From DATCDE01 sp038252405 (lineage in GTDB: Bacteria; Actinomycetota; Actinomycetes; Prado026): 64,000 bases of DNA. Both the position numbers and the translations under genes were made by a program. Of the stretch, positions 31,028-39,800 are shown one piece after another; the first letter of the stretch is position 1, and each line of letters starts with the position of its first letter. The stretch is from positions 62,001 to 126,000 of the forward strand of contig JBBSAJ010000003.1 in the NCBI GenBank assembly GCA_038252405.1. The letters are read 5' to 3'. The notes below the pieces were generated by a model. It saw only the letters and a program-made list of their open reading frames with translations, did no database searches and was not told where the DNA came from.

Positions 31028-31539
31028 TCACTGAGGACGGGAGTCGCTGCGACGGACCCAAGTGAACCCGTGAGTAGGCGAGATGAGTCCAGCCTCGAGC
31101 GGACCACCGACGGTCTCCATCTCCGCCTGGGTCATCTGACGCAGCACCTGAAGACCAACCAGCGCCTCCGCGACACCTGCCAGGTTGGCTGCAGGCAGGG
31201 AGGCGACAGTGCCGATCATGGGGCGCACGAAGTTCTCCCAGGACAACTGCTCGAAGTCGTCATCCAGCGACTTGTGCGCCTGGCTTTCCAGCGCCGTCAC
31301 TACCTCACGTCGGTCCGCATCGTCAAGCCCACTCCGAAGCTCTTCCAGCGTGGCGTTCAATCGATCATGCGCCTGACTCAGGAACGAGGGGTGGTACGCG
31401 CGAAGGAAGGTGCGGACCGCCTCGGTCGTTCCATAGGGAAGGAAGGTGCCAGGCAGATCTGGCTCCCTCCCGGTCAGCACGGACCGCAAGCGGGGGGCTC
31501 GGCCGCCACCGCGCGGCTCTCCCGCTCGTCGACCATCAC
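31028..31539 (-). pseudogene. Unknown-function gene, frameshifted at a G6 run
   Basis: I do not recognise this protein. An AAGGAGG Shine-Dalgarno (complement of 31547-31553) precedes GTG 31539/ATG 31536, which starts VMVDERESRAVAAEPP and then hits a stop. One base different in the six-G run at 31492-31497 would continue it into a well-formed 150-residue helical protein: RSVLTGREPDLPGTFLPYG, then AVRTFLRAYHPSFL, LDDADRREVVTALESQA and an ending LISPTHGFTWVRRSD. The joined product is ~170 aa. The 5' lesion is a mutation, phase variation or a homopolymer sequencing error. TTG 31489 would be a start for the downstream part alone. Confidence 0.6.
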
Positions 31540-31560
31540 GCTCCCGCCTCCTTCACTGAG

Positions 31561-31594
31561 GAGGCCCCCACCCCCGGCCGGGAGTGGGGGCCTC
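31561..31594. other. Strong 11-bp hairpin in the leader of the unknown gene
   Basis: GAGGCCCCCAC (31561-31571) pairs exactly with GTGGGGGCCTC (31584-31594); the 12-base loop (CCCCGGCCGGGA) is itself self-complementary. It lies between the palindromic operator and the Shine-Dalgarno of the unknown gene, so it would form in that transcript's leader and could act as an attenuator or terminator. Confidence 0.65.
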
Positions 31595-31614
31595 ACTGCC
31601 CATCTATCTCTTCT

Positions 31615-31642
31615 ACCTTCTACTTCGCGTGAAGTAGAAGGT
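31615..31642 (-). promoter_or_regulatory. Palindromic operator candidate
   Basis: ACCTTCTACTTC (31615-31626) and GAAGTAGAAGGT (31631-31642) are perfect 12-bp inverted arms around GCGT. On the minus strand a TTGACA (complement of 31644-31649) immediately precedes it, so the palindrome covers the expected -10 region of a promoter for the unknown gene. This is a classic repressor-site arrangement; the regulator is unknown. Confidence 0.6.
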
Positions 31643-31643
31643 T

Positions 31644-31701
31644 TGTCAACGGTGCAACCCTTGACAAAACCGTGCAACCGGCCATGACAGAACGGTGCAA
31701 C
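31644..31701. repeat. Three spaced copies of a TGNCA..GTGCAAC motif
   Basis: GGTGCAAC (31651-31658), CGTGCAAC (31671-31678) and GGTGCAAC (31694-31701) recur at 20-23 bp spacing. Each is preceded by a TGTCAAC-, TGACAAAAC- or TGACAGAAC-like segment. They occupy the gap between the nrdJ stop and the palindromic operator and look like an iterated protein-binding site or the end of a lost insertion. Confidence 0.5.
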
Positions 31702-31707
31702 TGCACA

Positions 31708-34575
31708 TCAGCTGCAGCCGCTGGTCGCGCCACACCCCTCGCAGACGTAGCAGCTGCCGGCCGGGCGCATCTTGGTGCCGCAGGTGAAGCACATCGGCGC
31801 GTCGGCCGCGGTTCCGGTGAGCTTCTCCATCAGCTCGGCCGAGGAGTGCACACCCGCCGGGGCCGGCTCGGCCACCGCGTGACGCTCGACCGGCGCCGGG
31901 GCCAACGCCTCGACCACCGGCGTCACCGGTACGGACTGGGCCAGTGACTCGAGATCCTCGTCCCCGACCTCCAGCGGCCCGTAGGAGCCGGTGTCCAGGG
32001 CCCGGGTGCGCTCCTCAGCGGTGTGGATGCCGAGGGCGGACCGCTCGTCGAAGGGCAGGTAGTCCAGGGCCAGTCGCCGGAAGATGTAGTCCATGATCGA
32101 CTGAGCCATCCGGACGTCCGGGTCGTCGGTCATCCCGGCCGGCTCGAACCGCAGGTTGGTGAACTTGGTGACGAAGGTCTCCAGCGGCACGCCGTACTGG
32201 AGCCCGATGGACACCGCGATCGAGAAGGCGTCCATGACACCAGCCAGGGTCGAACCCTGCTTGCCCAGCTTGAGGAACACCTCGCCGAGACCGTTGTCCG
32301 GGTACGACCCGGCGGTCATGTAGCCCTCGGCACCACCCACCGTGAACGACGTGGTGATCGACGGGCGGGACTTCGGCAGCCGCTTGCGGGTCGCCCGGTG
32401 CTCCACCGTCGTCGCGCTGGACAGCGCCTCCACCGCGGAGTCCGCACCCTTGGCCTTCGCGTCGGACAGCGGCTGGCCGACCTTGCAGTTGTCCCGGTAG
32501 ACCGCCAGCGCCTTCAGACCGAGCTTCCAGCCCTGCAGGTAGACGTCCTCGATCTCCTCGACGGTGGCCGACTCGGGCAGGTTCACCGTCTTCGAGATCG
32601 CACCGGAGATGAACGGCTGGACGGCGGCCATCATCCGCACGTGGCCCATGGGCGCGATCGAGCGGGCACCCATCGCGCAGTCGAACACCTCGTAGTGCTC
32701 CTGGCGCAGCCCAGGCGCGTCGATCACGTGCCCGTGCTCGGCGATGTGCTCGACGATCGCCTCGATGGTCTCCTCGGAGTAGCCGAGCTTGCGCAGCGCC
32801 CGCGGAATCGTCTGGTTGACGATCTGCATCGAGCTGCCGCCCACGAGCTTCTTGAACTTCACCAGGGAGAAGTCCGGCTCGATGCCCGTGGTGTCGCAGT
32901 CCATCATGAAGCCGATCGTGCCGGTGGGAGCCAGCACCGAGGCCTGCGCGTTGCGCCAGCCGTTCTTCGCGCCGATCTCCAGGCACTTCTTCCAGGCCTT
33001 GGTCGCCTCGGTCTTGATGGCGCCGTCCATGTGGCCCAGCGTGCGGATCTCGTCGTTGGCCGCCGCATGCTTGCGCATCACCCGCGCGTGCGGCGCGGCG
33101 TTGCGGGCGTAGCCCTCGTACGGGCCCACCACGCCGGCCAGCTCGGCGCTGCGCTTGTACGCCGTCCCGGTCATCAGGCTGGTGATGGACGCCGCCAGCC
33201 CACGGCCGCCATCGGAGTCGTACGCGTGCCCGGTCGCCATGAGCAGCGCGCCCAGGTTCGCGTAGCCGATGCCCAGCTGGCGGTACTTGACCGTGGTGTC
33301 GCCGATCGCCTCGGTCGGGAAGTCCGCGAAGCAGATCGAGATGTCCATCGCGGTGATGATGAACTCGACCGCCTTCGCGAAGGTCGCCGCGTCGAAGGTG
33401 TCGTCCTCCCTGAGGAACTTCAGCAAGTTGAGGCTGGCGAGGTTGCAGGAGGAGTTGTCCAGGCTCATGTACTCCGAGCACGGGTTGGACGCGGTGATCC
33501 GGCCGGTCTCCGGGTTGGTGTGCCAGTCGTTGATCGTGTCGTCGTACTGGATGCCCGGGTCGGCGCACTCCCACGCGGCGCGGGAGATCTTCTCGAACAG
33601 GTTGCCAGCGTCGACGGTCTCGATGACCTCGCCGGTCTTGCGGGCCCGCAGCCCGAACGTGTTGCCCTCCTCGACCGCGCGCATGAACTCGTCGCTGACT
33701 CGGACCGAGTTGTTCGCGTTCTGGTACTGGACGCTGGTGATGTCCTTGCCACCGAGGTCCATGTCGTACCCGGCGTCGCGCAGCGCGCGGATCTTGTTCT
33801 CCTCGCGCGCCTTGGTCTCGATGAACTCCTCGATGTCGGGGTGGTCGACGTCGAGCACGACCATCTTGGCCGCGCGCCGGGTGGCGCCGCCGGACTTGAT
33901 GGTGCCGGCGGAGGCGTCCGCGCCGCGCATGAAGGACACCGGGCCGGAGGCCGTGCCGCCGGAGGACAGCAGCTCCTTGCTGGAGCGGATCCGGGACAGG
34001 TTGAGCCCGGCGCCGGAGCCACCCTTGAAGATCAGCCCCTCCTCCCGGTACCAGTTGAGGATGGAGTCCATCGTGTCGTCGACGGCGAGGATGAAACACG
34101 CGGACACTTGCTGAGGGGACGACGTCCCGACGTTGAACCACACGGGTGAGTTGAAGCTGAACACCTGGTGCAGAAGCATCCAGGTCAGCTCGTGCTCGAA
34201 GATCTCCGCGTCGGTGTCGGCGGCGAAGTAGCCGTACTCCTTGCCCGCCTTGGTGTAGGTGAGCACCACGCGGTCGATGAGCTGGCGCAGCGACCACTCG
34301 CGCTGGTCGGTGCCGACCGCGCCGCGGAAGTACTTGGTGGTGACGATCGTGGACGCGTTCAGCGACCAGTAGTCGGGGAACTCCACCCCGCGCTGCTCGA
34401 AGACGTTCTCGCCGGTCTTCCAGTTGGTCTGGACGACGTCGCGCCGCTCCCAGGTCACCTCGTCATAGGGGTGCACCCCGGCCGTGGTGTACAGCCGCTC
34501 CATTGTCAGTCGCTTGCCCTTGATCACCTGTGGCTTGTCCCCTGCCTGGGAGGCCCCGCTCACGGTCTCAGTCAT
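31708..34575 (-). CDS. nrdJ: Adenosylcobalamin-dependent ribonucleotide reductase (class II)
   Basis: The 955-aa enzyme makes deoxyribonucleotides using vitamin B12. It contains CFILAVDDTMDSILNWY (first redox Cys), FKGGSGAGLNLSRIR, the radical-site region NPCSEYMSLDNSSCNL, and APTGTIGFMMDCDTTGIEPD. The C-terminal zinc-ribbon-like tail has CFTCGTKMRPAGSCYVCEGC followed by GATSGCS. Length and motifs are complete. The ATG is preceded by AGGAGG at 11 bases. It follows nrdR by 117 bp on the same strand and is probably part of the NrdR regulon. No cobalamin riboswitch is visible in that gap. Confidence 0.97.
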   Translation of the reverse strand: MTETVSGASQAGDKPQVIKGKRLTMERLYTTAGVHPYDEVTWERRDVVQTNWKTGENVFEQRGVEFPDYWSLNASTIVTTKYFRGAVGTDQREWSLRQLIDRVVLTYTKAGKEYGYFAADTDAEIFEHELTWMLLHQVFSFNSPVWFNVGTSSPQQVSACFILAVDDTMDSILNWYREEGLIFKGGSGAGLNLSRIRSSKELLSSGGTASGPVSFMRGADASAGTIKSGGATRRAAKMVVLDVDHPDIEEFIETKAREENKIRALRDAGYDMDLGGKDITSVQYQNANNSVRVSDEFMRAVEEGNTFGLRARKTGEVIETVDAGNLFEKISRAAWECADPGIQYDDTINDWHTNPETGRITASNPCSEYMSLDNSSCNLASLNLLKFLREDDTFDAATFAKAVEFIITAMDISICFADFPTEAIGDTTVKYRQLGIGYANLGALLMATGHAYDSDGGRGLAASITSLMTGTAYKRSAELAGVVGPYEGYARNAAPHARVMRKHAAANDEIRTLGHMDGAIKTEATKAWKKCLEIGAKNGWRNAQASVLAPTGTIGFMMDCDTTGIEPDFSLVKFKKLVGGSSMQIVNQTIPRALRKLGYSEETIEAIVEHIAEHGHVIDAPGLRQEHYEVFDCAMGARSIAPMGHVRMMAAVQPFISGAISKTVNLPESATVEEIEDVYLQGWKLGLKALAVYRDNCKVGQPLSDAKAKGADSAVEALSSATTVEHRATRKRLPKSRPSITTSFTVGGAEGYMTAGSYPDNGLGEVFLKLGKQGSTLAGVMDAFSIAVSIGLQYGVPLETFVTKFTNLRFEPAGMTDDPDVRMAQSIMDYIFRRLALDYLPFDERSALGIHTAEERTRALDTGSYGPLEVGDEDLESLAQSVPVTPVVEALAPAPVERHAVAEPAPAGVHSSAELMEKLTGTAADAPMCFTCGTKMRPAGSCYVCEGCGATSGCS

Positions 34576-34692
34576 CTTCTGCCGTTCCTCCTGTTGAACA
34601 ACGTCCGGATCGGTACCGGGCTTCCCGTCCGGCGGGGGTGGTGAGTGGGGAAGGGGAACTCGGTGGTGGTGCTGAAGGTGCAGGGTGCTGCT

Positions 34693-35172
34693 TCAGGTAC
34701 TGGGCACTTCGGGCCGGGTGGACACGTCTCGTTCGGCGCGCAGCAGCGCGATCTCGGCGTCGAAGTCCTCGAGGGAGTCGAAGCTGCGGTACACCGACGC
34801 GAACCGCAGGTAGGCCACCTCGTCGAGCTCTCGCAGCGGACCGAGGATGGCCAGGCCGACGTCGTGCGCGTCGATCTCAGCCGCGCCGGACGCCCGGACG
34901 ACCTCCTCGACCCGTTGGGCGAGCAACGCCAACTGGTCCTCGGTGACCGGGCGGCCCTGACAGGCCTTGCGCACGCCGGCCAGCACCTTGGCCCGGGAGA
35001 ACGACTCGGTGGCCCCGGAACGCTTGACCACGGTGAGGCTCGCGGTCTCGACCGTGGTGAAGCGACGGTTGCACTCCGGGCACTGCCGACGGCGGCGGAT
35101 CGCGGTGCCGTCGTCGGTGACTCGGGAGTCGACCACGCGGGAGTCGGCGTGCCGACAGAACGGGCAGTGCAT
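34693..35172 (-). CDS. nrdR: Ribonucleotide reductase transcriptional repressor NrdR
   Basis: The 159-aa repressor has an N-terminal zinc ribbon (MHCPFCRHADSRVVDSR, then RRQCPECNRRFTT) and an ATP-cone (VVKRSGATESFSRAKVLAGV). Nucleotide binding to the cone sets its DNA affinity, so it adjusts reductase expression to dNTP supply. It is directly upstream of nrdJ. Two NrdR-box-like palindromes at 35266-35296 precede it, implying autoregulation. The final ~15 residues (RPEVPST) are variable. Confidence 0.96.
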   Translation of the reverse strand: MHCPFCRHADSRVVDSRVTDDGTAIRRRRQCPECNRRFTTVETASLTVVKRSGATESFSRAKVLAGVRKACQGRPVTEDQLALLAQRVEEVVRASGAAEIDAHDVGLAILGPLRELDEVAYLRFASVYRSFDSLEDFDAEIALLRAERDVSTRPEVPST

Positions 35173-35190
35173 CGGGACCGACCCCCTCCC

Positions 35191-35267
35191 CTGTGGACCA
35201 GGCTGTGGACCAGGCTGTGGACCGCCTGTTGAGAACCTGTGGGCACTGACCACAACCTGTGGATGAA
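35191..35267. repeat. Direct repeats resembling DnaA boxes upstream of nrdR
   Basis: CTGTGGACCAGG occurs twice in tandem (35191-35202, 35203-35214), followed by CTGTGGACCGCC (35215-35226). Two more related 9-mers follow: TGTGGGCAC (35239-35247) and TGTGGATGA (35259-35267). All resemble the complement of the actinobacterial DnaA box TTGTCCACA. Five such sites in 77 bp lie between the nrdR start and its NrdR boxes. Confidence 0.6.
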
Positions 35268-35296
35268 CTACATCGATGTAACCACTAGATGTAGGG
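35266..35296 (-). promoter_or_regulatory. Tandem NrdR boxes
   Basis: AACTACATCGATGTAAC (35266-35282) and CCACTAGATGTAGGG (35282-35296) are adjacent imperfect palindromes matching actinobacterial NrdR boxes (core TACATCTAGTG). They lie about 95-125 bp upstream of nrdR, the usual place for NrdR autorepression. Confidence 0.8.
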
Positions 35297-35371
35297 GGAA
35301 CCGTAGGACGCGATCGGGCCGCTGTCCAGTCCATCCGCGCGCGTCGTGGCGCGTCGGCGTGTCGCCGCAGG

Positions 35372-35689
35372 TCAGGCGGGGATGACGAGCCGCTGGCCGG
35401 CCTGCAGCACCTCGGTGCGCATGTCGTTGAGCTCGCGGATGCGGTCCACGGTGGCCCGCGGGTCGTCCTGCGGTGCGACCTGCACGGCCAGCTGCCACAG
35501 CGTCTGGCCCGGCTGCACGGTGACCGCCCGGGTGGCCGAGCCGGTCGGCTCGGTGCCGGCCTGCGAGGCGACGCGACCGATCGAGAAGGCCAGGAGGGCC
35601 ACCGCCGCCACCAGGAGCACGAGGATCGCCCGGCCGCGACGGGTCAGACGCACGGAACTGCTGCTGGGGCTGATCGGGTTGGTGCTCAT
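35372..35689 (-). CDS. LysM-domain membrane protein, SOS division-suppressor-like
   Basis: The 105-aa protein has a short cytoplasmic tail, one membrane helix (AILVLLVAAVALLAFSIG, residues ~23-40) and an extracytoplasmic LysM domain (VTVQPGQTLWQLAVQVAPQD ... GQRLVIPA). It occupies the position of M. tuberculosis Rv2719c (ChiZ) and Corynebacterium DivS, which are LexA-controlled and delay cell division after DNA damage. A perfect-core LexA box 21 bp upstream of the ATG (35689) supports the same role. It is shorter than ChiZ. Confidence 0.85.
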   Translation of the reverse strand: MSTNPISPSSSSVRLTRRGRAILVLLVAAVALLAFSIGRVASQAGTEPTGSATRAVTVQPGQTLWQLAVQVAPQDDPRATVDRIRELNDMRTEVLQAGQRLVIPA

Positions 35690-35709
35690 CGGGGCCTCCG
35701 GGGAAGGGG

Positions 35710-35807
35710 TCGAACCTGTGTTCGATCGAACGCCTGTACGAGGTATACACCGGGGAGCCGACGAAATCCAGCGACACTTCGAACAGGTGTTTGAAACGGG
35801 TGTTCGA
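35710..35807. promoter_or_regulatory. LexA (SOS) boxes in the lexA/LysM divergent promoter
   Basis: TCGAACCTGTGTTCGA (35710-35725) is a perfect GAAC-N4-GTTC actinobacterial SOS box close to the LysM gene. TTCGAACAGGTGTTTGAA (35778-35795) is a one-mismatch copy. GAAACGGGTGTTCGA (35793-35807) is a weaker third half-matching site overlapping it, 70 bp before lexA. The arrangement indicates LexA control of both divergent genes, with lexA autoregulated. Confidence 0.88.
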
Positions 35808-35876
35808 CTGCGCGTACGGTTGCGGTCACCGGACCAGCGTGGCCGGGGGGTCCGACAAGTTCGGCTGGAGGCAGAC

Positions 35877-36593
35877 GTGAGCAGCAAGCGGCGCGGCGAC
35901 GAGGGCACGGCCGAGACGGCTGACCTGAGGGACACCGTGCGGGAGATCCCCGACGGTCCCCCCGACGAGTCCGGCCTGACCCCGCGGCAGCGCCGCGTGC
36001 TCGAGGTGATCAAGGACGCCGTGGAGCGCCGTGGCTACCCGCCGTCGATGCGCGAGATCGGCAAGGCGGTCGGGCTCACCTCGCCGTCCTCGGTGGCCCA
36101 CCAGCTGCACACGCTGGAGCGCAAGGGGTTCATCCGCCGCGACCCGAACCGGCCGCGAGCCATCGAGGTGGTCGCCCCCGACAGCGTCGACGAGACCGGC
36201 AGCGGCGACGCGCGCCCGGCGCCGTCCTACGTGCCGATCCTCGGCCGGATCGCCGCGGGCGGACCCATCCTGGCCGAGGAGGCGGTGGAGGACGTCTTCC
36301 CGCTGCCCCGCCAGCTCGTCGGCGACGGCACCCTGTTCCTGCTTCGGGTGGTCGGCGACTCGATGGTCGACGCGGCGATCTGCGACGGCGACTGGGTGGT
36401 GGTGCGCCAGCAGCCCACCGCCGACAACGGCGACATCGTGGCTGCCATGCTCGACGGCGAGGCGACGGTCAAGACGTTCAAGCGCAAGGACGGCCACCTG
36501 TGGCTGCTGCCGCACAACCCGGCCTACTCCCCCATCGACGGCGACTACGCCACGATCCTGGGCAAGGTCACTGCGGTGCTGCGCCGGATCTGA
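35877..36593 (+). CDS. lexA: LexA repressor
   Basis: The 238-aa SOS master repressor has an N-terminal winged helix (LTPRQRRVLEVIKDAVERRG, TSPSSVAHQLHTLERKGFI) and a C-terminal S24 self-cleavage domain. The cleavage site is Ala-Gly in GRIAAGGPILAEE, the nucleophile Ser is in VGDSMVDAAICDGD and the Lys is in DGEATVKTFKR. The GTG at 35877 follows GGAGG by five bases. An N-terminal extension of ~30 acidic residues before the DNA-binding domain is common in actinobacteria. SOS boxes lie directly upstream. Confidence 0.96.
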   Translation: MSSKRRGDEGTAETADLRDTVREIPDGPPDESGLTPRQRRVLEVIKDAVERRGYPPSMREIGKAVGLTSPSSVAHQLHTLERKGFIRRDPNRPRAIEVVAPDSVDETGSGDARPAPSYVPILGRIAAGGPILAEEAVEDVFPLPRQLVGDGTLFLLRVVGDSMVDAAICDGDWVVVRQQPTADNGDIVAAMLDGEATVKTFKRKDGHLWLLPHNPAYSPIDGDYATILGKVTAVLRRI

Positions 36594-36708
36594 GCGGCCT
36601 GGTGGGAGACCGCCGCAAGGCATCTCGCGAGGTCGGTACTCGCCCCCAGTGAGCGCTGCATCACTGACGGCGAGCACTGTTTCCGAGAGGTCGCCGAGAC
36701 GGCGTACG

Positions 36709-36726
36709 GCCCCCGAACCGGGGGGC
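36709..36726 (+). terminator. Hairpin after lexA
   Basis: GCCCCC (36709-36714) pairs with GGGGGC (36721-36726) around a six-base loop, 116 bp past the lexA stop and 80 bp before the cyclase gene. It lacks a T-run. It would separate the lexA and cyclase transcripts. Confidence 0.45.
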
Positions 36727-36806
36727 TTGCGAACTGACGGGGGGCACGGCACGCTGCCAGGATTCCGGTCCGGACCCGGAAGCGGCGCGGGAGGGACGGA
36801 GCCACG

Positions 36807-39800
36807 GTGGTCGTCGACGCATCCGAGCAGGTGGTCGACCGCCCGCCGAGCCTGGTCGAGGACAGCGCCTCGGAGCGGCTGAAGCCCTACGTGCCGCGGC
36901 TGGCCGTCGACTGGCTGCGCCACCACCCGGAACGCACCTACCAGGAGGTCGAGGGCAGCCTCGCCTTCGTCGACATCTCCGGCTTCACCAAGCTGACCGA
37001 GCGCCTGGCCCGCAAGGGCAAAGTCGGCGCGGAGGAGATGAGCGACACCCTCAACGCCACCTTCGCAGCACTGCTGGAGGTGGCCTACCACGACGGCGCC
37101 GGCCTGGTGAAGTGGGGCGGCGACGCCGTGCTGCTGCTGTTCGACGGTCCGCTGCACGCCAAGCGCGCCGCTCGCGCCGCCTACCGCATGCGGGCCACCA
37201 TGAGAACGATCGGTCGGCTGCGGACCAGCGCCGGCCAGGTCAGCTTGCGCATGTCGGTGGGTATCCACAGCGGTACGTTCCACTTCTTCCTGGTGGGCGA
37301 CCCGGCCTACCACCGCGAGCTCATCGTCTCCGGCCCCGCGGCGTCCATGACTGCGGACATGGAGGCCACCGCGGACGCCGGCGAGATCGGCCTCTCCCCT
37401 GCGACCGCAGCGCAGCTCGATCCGCGCTGCGTGGGGCAGCCCAAGGGTGCGGCACTCCTGCTGCGCGGCGAACCGGGCATCCCGATCCTCGGGGTCCCGC
37501 CCGGGAAAGAGGTGCACGACCTGGACCTGGCCGGAATCCTGCCGGTGGCCATCCGCGAACACCTGCTGGCCCAGCCCGGCGAGGCGGAGCACCGCACAGT
37601 CGCGGTCGCCTTCGTACAGTTCTCCGGGACCGACGCGCTGCTCGAGCGGGAGGGCCCGCAGGCGCTGGCCGACGCGCTGCACGAGGTGATGGCCAACGTC
37701 CAGCAGGCGACCGCCAGCCACGGCGTCACCTTCTTCGAGACCGACATCAACCGCGACGGCGGCAAGATCATGCTCACCGCCGGCGCCCCGGTCAGCCGCG
37801 GCCACGAAGAGGACCGGATGCTGCGGGCGGCCCGGCTGGTCATCGAGCGGGCCGGCACCCTGCCGCTACGGATCGGCGTCAACCGCGGGCCGGTGTTCTC
37901 CGGCGACTTCGGGCCGTTCTTCCGCCGCACCTATTCGGTCAAGGGTGACGCCATCAACCTGGCGGCCCGGGTGATGGGCAAGGCCGCAGCGGGCGAGGTG
38001 CTGGCCACCCAGGCCGTGCTCGACCGGGCCCGGACCTCGTTCGCCACCGAACCGCTACCCCCGTTCCTGGTCAAGGGCAAGTCCCAGCCGGTGCACGCCC
38101 GCCGGGTCGGGCCCGTGGTCGCGGATGTCCAGCAGCCAGCTGGCTTCGGTGACAGAGAGCTGCCACTGGTCGGGCGGGATGCGGAGCTGGCCGTGCTCAC
38201 CGCGGCCATCGACGACGCGCGCCAGCGCCGCGGTCGGCTGGTCGAGCTGATCGGTGAGCCGGGGATCGGCAAGTCCCGGCTGGTGGCCGAGCTGCGCTCC
38301 CTCGCCGACGACGTCGACGTGCTGTTCACGACGTGCGAGGAGTACGAGTCGACCACGCCCTACTTCCCGTTCCGGGCGCTGCTGCGCAGCCTGCTGGGGC
38401 TGTCCCGGGACGTGCCCCCCGAGATTGCCTACCGCAGGCTGCACCAGCGGGTGGCCGTGAACACCCCCGACCTGGTGCCCTGGCTGCCCCTTGTCGGCAT
38501 CCCGCTCGACGTCGCCGTCCCCGAGACCGAGGAGACCCGACGGCTCGACCCCCGCTTCCGCAAGGCGCGGGTCGAGGAGGTCACCACCGAGCTGCTGGAG
38601 CTGCTGCTGCCCACGCCGACGCTGCTCGTCTTCGACGACGTCCATCTCATGGACGACGCCAGCGTCGACCTGGTTCGGCACCTCGTCGCGGGTGTCGCGC
38701 AGCGACCGTGGATGGTGCTCACCACCCGGCGTGACAATCAGCCGGACGGCTACGCGGCCGAGCCGGGACGGGCCACCGAGGTCCGCCCGCAACCGCTCGA
38801 CCCAGCGGCGGCGCTGGCCCTGGTGTCCGTGTCCACCGAGCACGAACCGCTGCCGCCGCACGAGATGCAGGCCCTGGCTCGACGAGCCGGCGGGAACCCC
38901 CTGTTCCTGCGGGGGCTGGTGCTCGCCGCCCAGCAGACCGGCTCGATCGACGGGCTGCCCGACTCCGTCGAGGACCTCATCACTGCGCAGATCGACCGGC
39001 TGACGCCGAGTGAGCGCACCCTGCTGCGATACGCCTCGGTCCTCGGCGCGACCTTCACGACCACCCAGCTCGAGGCGATGCTCGACGGCGAGCCGGTGAC
39101 GGTCGACGCCCAGGCCCTGCGGCGGCTACAGGCATTCCTGGTGCCAGCGGGGGCCGACCGGTACGGGTTCCGGCACGCGCTGATCCGTGACACCGCCTAC
39201 GAGGGCCTCCCGTACCGACAGCGGCGCCGGCTGCACGACCGCGTAGGGACGACGCTGGAGGCCGCCGCCGATACCCCAGAGGACCAGTCGGAGCTGTTGT
39301 CCCTGCACTTCTTCCACGCCGGGCGATCGGACAAGGCGTGGCACTACTCGCGCGTCGCCGGCGAGCGCGCCGCCGCCAAGTACGCCTACGTGGAGGCCGC
39401 CGAGCTGTACGCCCGAGCGGTCGAGGCCGCCCGCGAAGTGCCCGGCCTACCCGGCTCCGAGCTCGCTTTGGCGCACGAGTCCCTCGGCAACGCACGGTTT
39501 CGGATCGGCGCCCTGCCCGGTGCCCGGACCGCCTTCCGACAGGCCAGGGGCCTGGTCCCCGACGACCCGGTGCGGACGGCCGACCTGCTTCGCAAGGAGG
39601 CCGAGGTCGACCAGCGGCTGAATCAGCTCACCTCGGCGCTGCGAGCGCTCTCCCGAGCGATGAGGCTGCTCGAGCAGGGTGACCCGGGAGACGTCGCCGT
39701 CCTCGCCGAGCGCAGCCGCCTCGAGGGGTTCTACGCCGTCGTCCGCCAAAACCAGGGCCGCTATCGCGAGTCGCTGCGATGGGGACGGCGGGCCGAGCTC

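Noticed and set aside
31672..31947. 91-codon plus-strand ORF opposite the nrdJ 3' end
   Set aside because: It is antisense to the conserved NrdJ zinc-ribbon tail and has no motif or ribosome-binding site.
32023..34149. 708-codon open frame on the plus strand opposite nrdJ
   Set aside because: It is a high-GC antisense shadow of a strongly conserved gene; its product is Arg/Gly/Val/Leu-rich without domains.
35191..35267. Possible replication origin because of DnaA-box-like repeats
   Set aside because: No AT-rich unwinding region and no dnaA/dnaN genes nearby; promoter regulation is the more sensible reading.
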